A DNA stretch of 64,000 nucleotides from Allacma fusca (lineage: Eukaryota > Arthropoda > Collembola > Symphypleona > Sminthuridae): contig OX359246.1 in assembly GCA_947179485.1 (NCBI GenBank), positions 744,001 through 808,000 on the forward strand, given 5' to 3'. Made by a program: the position numbers and the translations under genes. Position 1 is the first letter of the stretch, and every line of letters starts with the position of its first letter. Under the pieces are notes generated by a model. The model saw only the letters and a program-made list of their open reading frames with translations, searched no databases and was not told the DNA's origin. Positions 59,508 to 64,000 of the stretch are shown here, piece by piece.

Positions 59508-59640
59508 ATGGCGGGCACAACTGCTGTAAAAATTAAGGAATTAAAACGTGACAAATTAAGGGCGGAACAATTTCTTGAATTGTGTTCCAAACCACATGGT
59601 TCAGCAGGAGTTGAATTATTTACAGGGTGTAAGGTTGGTT
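59508..59640 (+). CDS. Candidate extra first exon or small coding exon
   Basis: The reading frame begins MAGTTAVKIKELKRDKLRAE and continues through QFLELCSKPHGSAGVELFTGCK. It then meets a phase-0 donor AAG|GTTGGT, or an alternative phase-1 donor GGGT|GTAAGG slightly earlier. It lies on the strand and in the interval (D'-E') expected for another alternative first exon. The KIKELKRDKLRAEQFLEL segment is a plausible amphipathic helix. No left-arm partner was found between 17.4 and 27.3 kb, so it may be unpaired or spurious. Confidence 0.35.
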
Positions 59641-60841
59641 ATAGAGAAAGCGAACTTTCTCCATGGACTAGCGGCTCAAGTGGGGAAGACAATTCCCTGA
59701 AGAATTTCCCTCGAGTCAGTTGGCACGTTTTCGTTAATCTAATGAAGGCACTTACTTTCTCCAGTGTGTAGAGTGGGGCTTCCTTAAAACGAATACTTTA
59801 TATTGACTCCTTTTATTTTCCAATATACAAAACTCAATTACAGAATATTCAGCTGGAATGAAACATTTCTATGTATTTTGGAGAAAACTCCTGACTATAT
59901 GCTCACAACAGTTGGAGGTAAGGAAGAACAGAGCTGTGTAGCACGTATGTATGTAAATGCTAAAAAAACCTTAGATCCTGCTCATGGATAATTTCCGAAT
60001 TGAGCCCCATACAAATATTTTGTCAAAGAAAATCCTAAGCGATACTCCTTTGAAATTTAAGATTCCCAATAGATTGGAAAGACGTTAAGGAATTTTTGTA
60101 TTAACTCCCACCCTAAGGGCACATATCCCCTTCCACCAAAATTTGACACCATCAAAAATGTAGCTACACATATGCTTGGACATGCACTACGGAGAAAGTT
60201 GGATACAGAGACGGAGCTCGGGCAGACTTGCAGTCAGGGTTTTATTATTAGGACTTTAGCTCAAGAGAAAAGGGAACAGTCCTGGAGTCGGGTTTGGACC
60301 TCCAAGCGTGCACAATGTCCCGTTTGGCGCTCTTAAAAATTAGCTTCAAACCTCTACGGACTTAATCTCCAAGTTATTTTGTCAAACAGTGAATTATTTT
60401 CGCAGTGAAATTTATTTTTATTTTGGTGAAAGTCTTCAATTTTACTGAAATTCCGCTTTATTGGGATTTAAGAAAAGACAGGAAGTCAGAAAAAGCTGGC
60501 ACTGTATTATAGAAGGTGAATCCCTTTAAAGGATTTTTATTAGTGAAGGCTCGTTTTTTAAGGACAAGATTACATTCGTCATTAGTAGCAATTTCCACTG
60601 CATCAAGGTTAGCTCCAAGGAAGTTAAATGTCTCCAGTGAAAATCCACTTTCTCCAAGTGTACTTTCTCCAGTGAAAGTTTGTTTTCTCCAGTGAAAGTT
60701 GACTTTCCCCAGTGAAAGTTTATTTTCTCCATTTACAATTTCCTTAAAAATCCTAATTCCGGGAATAAATTTTAAATCCAAAAATGAACTGAATAAAATT
60801 TGTGTAAAAACCTCAAATCGTTCGTAAACCCCATCTTGAAA
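59641..60841. other. Right D'-E' intron, part 3 and exon E' promoter region
   Basis: Non-coding. It contains the 18-bp repeat cluster at 60640-60735 close upstream of exon E'. Confidence 0.45.
60640..60735. repeat. 18-bp imperfect tandem repeat
   Basis: Five copies of a unit near TTTTCTCCAGTGAAAGTT. The word ACTTTCTCC is the complement of the core of the 15-bp array at 39186-39560 and of scattered GGAGAAAGT words elsewhere. It lies about 110-200 bases upstream of exon E'. Confidence 0.75.
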
Positions 60842-60907
60842 AATGAACGCCTCAGTAAGTACAGGGGGTGGGGGTGGGGGTGGAATGGGGAGGAAGCATA
60901 AGGATGA
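60842..60907 (+). CDS. Alternative first exon E' of the right paralog
   Basis: This 22-codon exon encodes MNASVST, then seven glycines written as a GGGGGT microsatellite, then MGRKHKDD, ending at GAC|GTAAGT, phase 0. It pairs with 17364-17426 on the left arm. The tail charge pattern is conserved but the glycine run differs by two codons, as expected for repeat slippage. An internal TCA|GTAAGT after codon 4 is a near-perfect donor and also phase 0, so two isoforms are possible. It is the outermost exon seen on the right arm. Downstream exons must lie beyond 64 kb. Confidence 0.75.
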
Positions 60908-61533
60908 CGTAAGTTCCCTTAATTCCCAAACCTTTTCATCAAATTCAAATAATCCAGGAGTGAAAGCTCATTATACACAGCCCCATTCATAGCCAGGTAA
61001 TGGTCATTTAACTGGATGCTCCCTCGAAGGGAAAGTTCCTAATTAAAAAACATTCCAGCAAAACAAATATTGGATCTTCAAAAACTTCAGCGACCCTTTC
61101 TATATCTACTTCTTCCATTATAATTCTTTCATCCTTCACAATCTCATATTCCAGAATCCAGTCGCCTCCCTTTTTAACGTCCATAAAAAACCGTACTCTT
61201 GACGATCCTCATAATATAAATTTTGGTCGAGTTCGCTTATATATAAAGGGTTGTTAGAGATAAAGTCCACTGTACCCAAAACCCTAATTGATATTCCATA
61301 GAAATATTGCAACAAAGTCCAAAATTACAGGAAATTTCCGTCAAGAAATACAACAAGCCCCATTTGTAACATGACAGGCACATGAGCGGTGAAAGCATAT
61401 AAAATTCAAGTGAAAGTCAAATCTAAGGAGAAAGTCAAACAAGAAGAAAAAGCCAGAGTACAAGTTGAGGTCGAAATATCATTTTGCTAAAGTAGGACGC
61501 TTTTGTCACGGACAGTCTTAAACATGTATGTAC

Positions 61534-61672
61534 ATACGTCCCTCTTTATGACGGCGCCCATAAAATCCCTTCCGCTCTAAATCCTAGGAGACGTTTCAAA
61601 AACGCGCTGATTCCACTAAGGGCTGAAAACAAGAGAATGCATTTTAGCCGTTATAACAAGGTCCGGCAGTAA
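61534..61672. mobile_element. Short inverted-repeat element (MITE-like)
   Basis: The left end reads TACGTCCCTCTTTATGACGG and the reverse-complemented right end TACTGCCGGACCTTGTTATA followed by ACGGC. Both show the TTAT(A/G)ACGGC core near the terminus. Confidence 0.45.
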
Positions 61673-62448
61673 TTTGAATAAGATGGTAAGAACCTCCTGC
61701 AGACAGACAAATAGGGACAGAGGAGTAATGACAGTGAAAGCAACTTTCTAAGGAAGTTGGTAAATGTCAGGGAAGTGAGTCTGCTCCGGGCAGAGTTAGA
61801 GCCCGCCATTAAATACAACTACTAAAAAAACAGACTCAGCACAATTTATTGAAAGCTCCTTCTTCCACTCATTTCACAAATCAAGGGCCGGCAGTGGAAC
61901 AAAACTTTCTCCGTTTTTTCCCAAGCACTTTCTCATGTCATATCTCCTCACCAGCGTCTGTACTCAATACTCCCAAGAAAAATGTTTTTATCAATTTTGT
62001 TCCTTACATATATATAATTACGTTAATTCGTTAGAACCCCTTTAGATAGTTTACTCTCTAGAAAGAACGCTTTTAAAAAATAGAATTTCGCTTTCCTGGT
62101 CGTCAATTTTCCCACGCTCAAGTCCAAGCAAATAAAAAATCACTGTCTATAACCACTGGGGTCCGTCAATAACAAAATAACGTTAGGAAAATATCTTTAT
62201 GAATCCAAACGTGATAACAATTTTCCCTGTAAATAATCTGGTTGTTTTCCAAAGGAGGATGCCCAAAAGGAAAGATCCCAGTGAAAGTATCAAATTGCCT
62301 CAATTTGGTCGTCTTCGCCTGTATAGGCTCCGTTCCCTTTGAATATGGACGAAGGAATTGCTTTGACAAATTCCTCCCTGGACAGACAATATGTCATCTT
62401 AGGGGTGGAGACGGAACCACTCAAATAGACAAATGACATGGTTGTACA

Positions 62449-62500
62449 TATGGATATATATGTACATACATACATAGATACAGATATACACGTAAATACC
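62449..62500. repeat. TACATA/GATA-rich simple repeat
   Basis: Imperfect TACA, TATA and GATA tetranucleotide units. Confidence 0.7.
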
Positions 62501-63249
62501 TATACAAAAATAGAATAGACAATCATACAAAGTCTGTCTCCTGTTTTCCTTTTCCTCTCTCCAAACATGATGAGCTTCTTTGGAAGGTTTGTTTCAATGT
62601 CAGGCGGGACTTTCGAAAATAACATTTCCCTTTATAACGCTTTATCTACGTTGCATTTATTTTGTTTGTTTTTTCAATCTTTTTTATATTTTCATTCGTT
62701 TGCCATTTTTATCCTGGGATTGTTTTGTGAAAATTTGGGAAAAATTTATAGGATATTTGAACAAGGCAAATTTCCCGGAATGTGCACAATTATTGTCGTT
62801 TTGGATGAGGAATGTGAAGATTCCAAGCATTATTGTTCCATAGCTGAAAGGCTTAAGTTGACTCTTGAGCACGAACTTTCTCCGTGCTTTCTCTCCTCGC
62901 GTGCCAATCTCCAGCCGTGCTTAGAAACACTCTTTAAAATACCAGTCCAGGACCAGGACCTCAAGTGTTTACAGACCTTTTTCATTCTCAACGCTCCTCC
63001 TTTATATTTAGTCCACAGATAAATCATCCCACGAGAGTCTGTACAGTGGACTCTGCATGTATTAAGATACACTCCTGGGAATTACCTTACAGAGTTGAGG
63101 GGTATGTTTTAACATTTTTGCACTGCATATGTATTTACATGGAGAAAGTACACACTCATTAATCCTCATAGCCGTCAGGCTCATGTCTGTAATTATGCTC
63201 GTGTCGGGTAGTATTAACAGCCCCGTGTCACTTAGACAAATGAACTGTG

Positions 63250-63380
63250 TACAGTGAAGTCTTCTTATGGACGGTCTTCTGTGGATTAGCTTCTTTTTCA
63301 ATTTGGGACAAGAGTTTGGGAAAGTGGGCTGTTTAGGATGGAGGACTGACTGTGCCGGAGCTGTAACAAGGGACCTGTCA
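63250..63380. mobile_element. Short inverted-repeat element (MITE-like), weak
   Basis: Begins TACAGTGAAGTCTTCTTATG. The far end reverse-complements to TGACAGGTCCCTTGTTACAG. The family spacing is kept but the match is poor. Confidence 0.35.
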
Positions 63381-64000
63381 CATCCACATAAAAGAAACAA
63401 ATTGCTGAGGAAGGATTTCCTGCGAATGGTGTGAATTAGGTTTTAATTAACTGGGAGAGCCGGAGCTGACTCTTTAATATAAAATGAATGGATGGGCTTG
63501 TTCCCGGAGGGATCCAAATCCTAAAATATCCCCACCCATTAATCCCTCAATTGTCACAAAATATCCCGGAGCAATTAATCTCCACGCTTTTAAAAATTTT
63601 CGGGAGGGAAAATTTTTTGTACCTACTTTTTATTAGAAACTTTTGAAATTCGCACTGACTTTATAGCAGGGGAAAAAAATTTCAAAGGGTGAAGGAAACG
63701 AATGGAAATGCGATAGAGTAAATTATAAGAGAAGCTTCTTTTGCTCATATAATTTCTAAGAGTTTTTTTTTAAATTTCAAAAGGCAAGTAGTTTTACAGT
63801 GTTTTGTTGAGGGGTGGGAGATAAAAACAAGGGACTTTGAATTAGGTGAAATAAAAAAAAGTGCTCCGCCAGACCTGTGTAATTTCCGCTTTGAATTCCT
63901 TAATTAGGTTTTCATTGCCTGGAGAAGAAAGAATTTGAGTTATTGTGAAGGAGCTTTGATGTGCAGGAGTGTGCTATGCGTTCCCATCCCGGGTACTACT

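Larger units (their letters stand above)
60908..64000. other. Intron downstream of exon E'
   Basis: Non-coding to the window edge. It has two inverted-repeat elements (61534-61672, 63250-63380) and a TACATA/GATA-rich simple tract (62449-62500). The 151-residue plus frame at 62567-63022 shows no domain. No exon F' was recognised. Confidence 0.45.

Noticed and set aside
44770-60907. Reading A', B', C', D' and E' as consecutive exons of one long protein
   Set aside because: They carry their own ATG, and stops (B', D') or frame-breaking indels (C') lie directly upstream. No conserved in-frame acceptor is seen.
62567-63022. 151-codon plus frame
   Set aside because: Phe-rich start typical of AT-rich chance frames, no domain, and no conservation that I can see.

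Overview
The window is eukaryotic nuclear DNA and most likely from an arthropod. The evidence is AT-rich non-coding DNA, tiny exons ending in canonical GT donors and separated by introns of 3 to 17 kb, a microsomal cytochrome P450 of arthropod/CYP2-clan type, many minisatellites, and short inverted-terminal-repeat transposons. A springtail-like (collembolan) genome is my guess, with low confidence. There is no sign of bacterial, organellar or viral coding, and almost every open frame in the window is chance.

The main content is two paralogous genes arranged head to head. They are transcribed outward from a roughly 2-kb centre at about 42.8-44.8 kb. Each arm carries a series of very short ATG-initiated exons in the same outward order. 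Left arm (minus strand): A (42695-42763), C (37663-37761), D (27313-27420), E (17364-17426), F (668-694). Right arm (plus strand): A' (44770-44838), B' (47274-47369), C' (49503-49601), D' (52333-52440), E' (60842-60907). A/A', C/C', D/D' and E/E' are clear protein-level pairs. Every one of these ten exons ends in phase 0 at a GT donor. For B', D and D' an in-frame stop lies just upstream of the ATG. For C/C' the flanking homology drops out of frame upstream of the ATG. These are therefore best read as alternative first exons, each with its own promoter, encoding interchangeable N-termini. All would splice to a common downstream exon outside the window. I could not name the protein family.

Non-coding matches mirror the same layout. 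A GACGTC (CRE-like) element lies about 0.68 kb upstream of both A exons. A 21-bp identical element lies about 0.28-0.30 kb upstream of both C exons. A conserved leader precedes both D exons. A 20-bp-plus conserved block lies in both C-D introns but, oddly, in the same orientation.

Inside the left D-E intron, on the opposite strand, sits one complete intronless cytochrome P450 (25400-26875). The rest of the window is intronic or intergenic. It holds tandem arrays with units of 15, 19, 20, 21, 22, about 30, 31 and 154 bp, microsatellites, two tRNA-like B-box (SINE-like) pieces, and at least nine short elements with terminal repeats of the type TACAGT..ACCTCGTTATAACGGCC. Three further small reading frames (3196-3294 minus, 57471-57668 minus, 59508-59640 plus) look more coding-like than background but are unproven.
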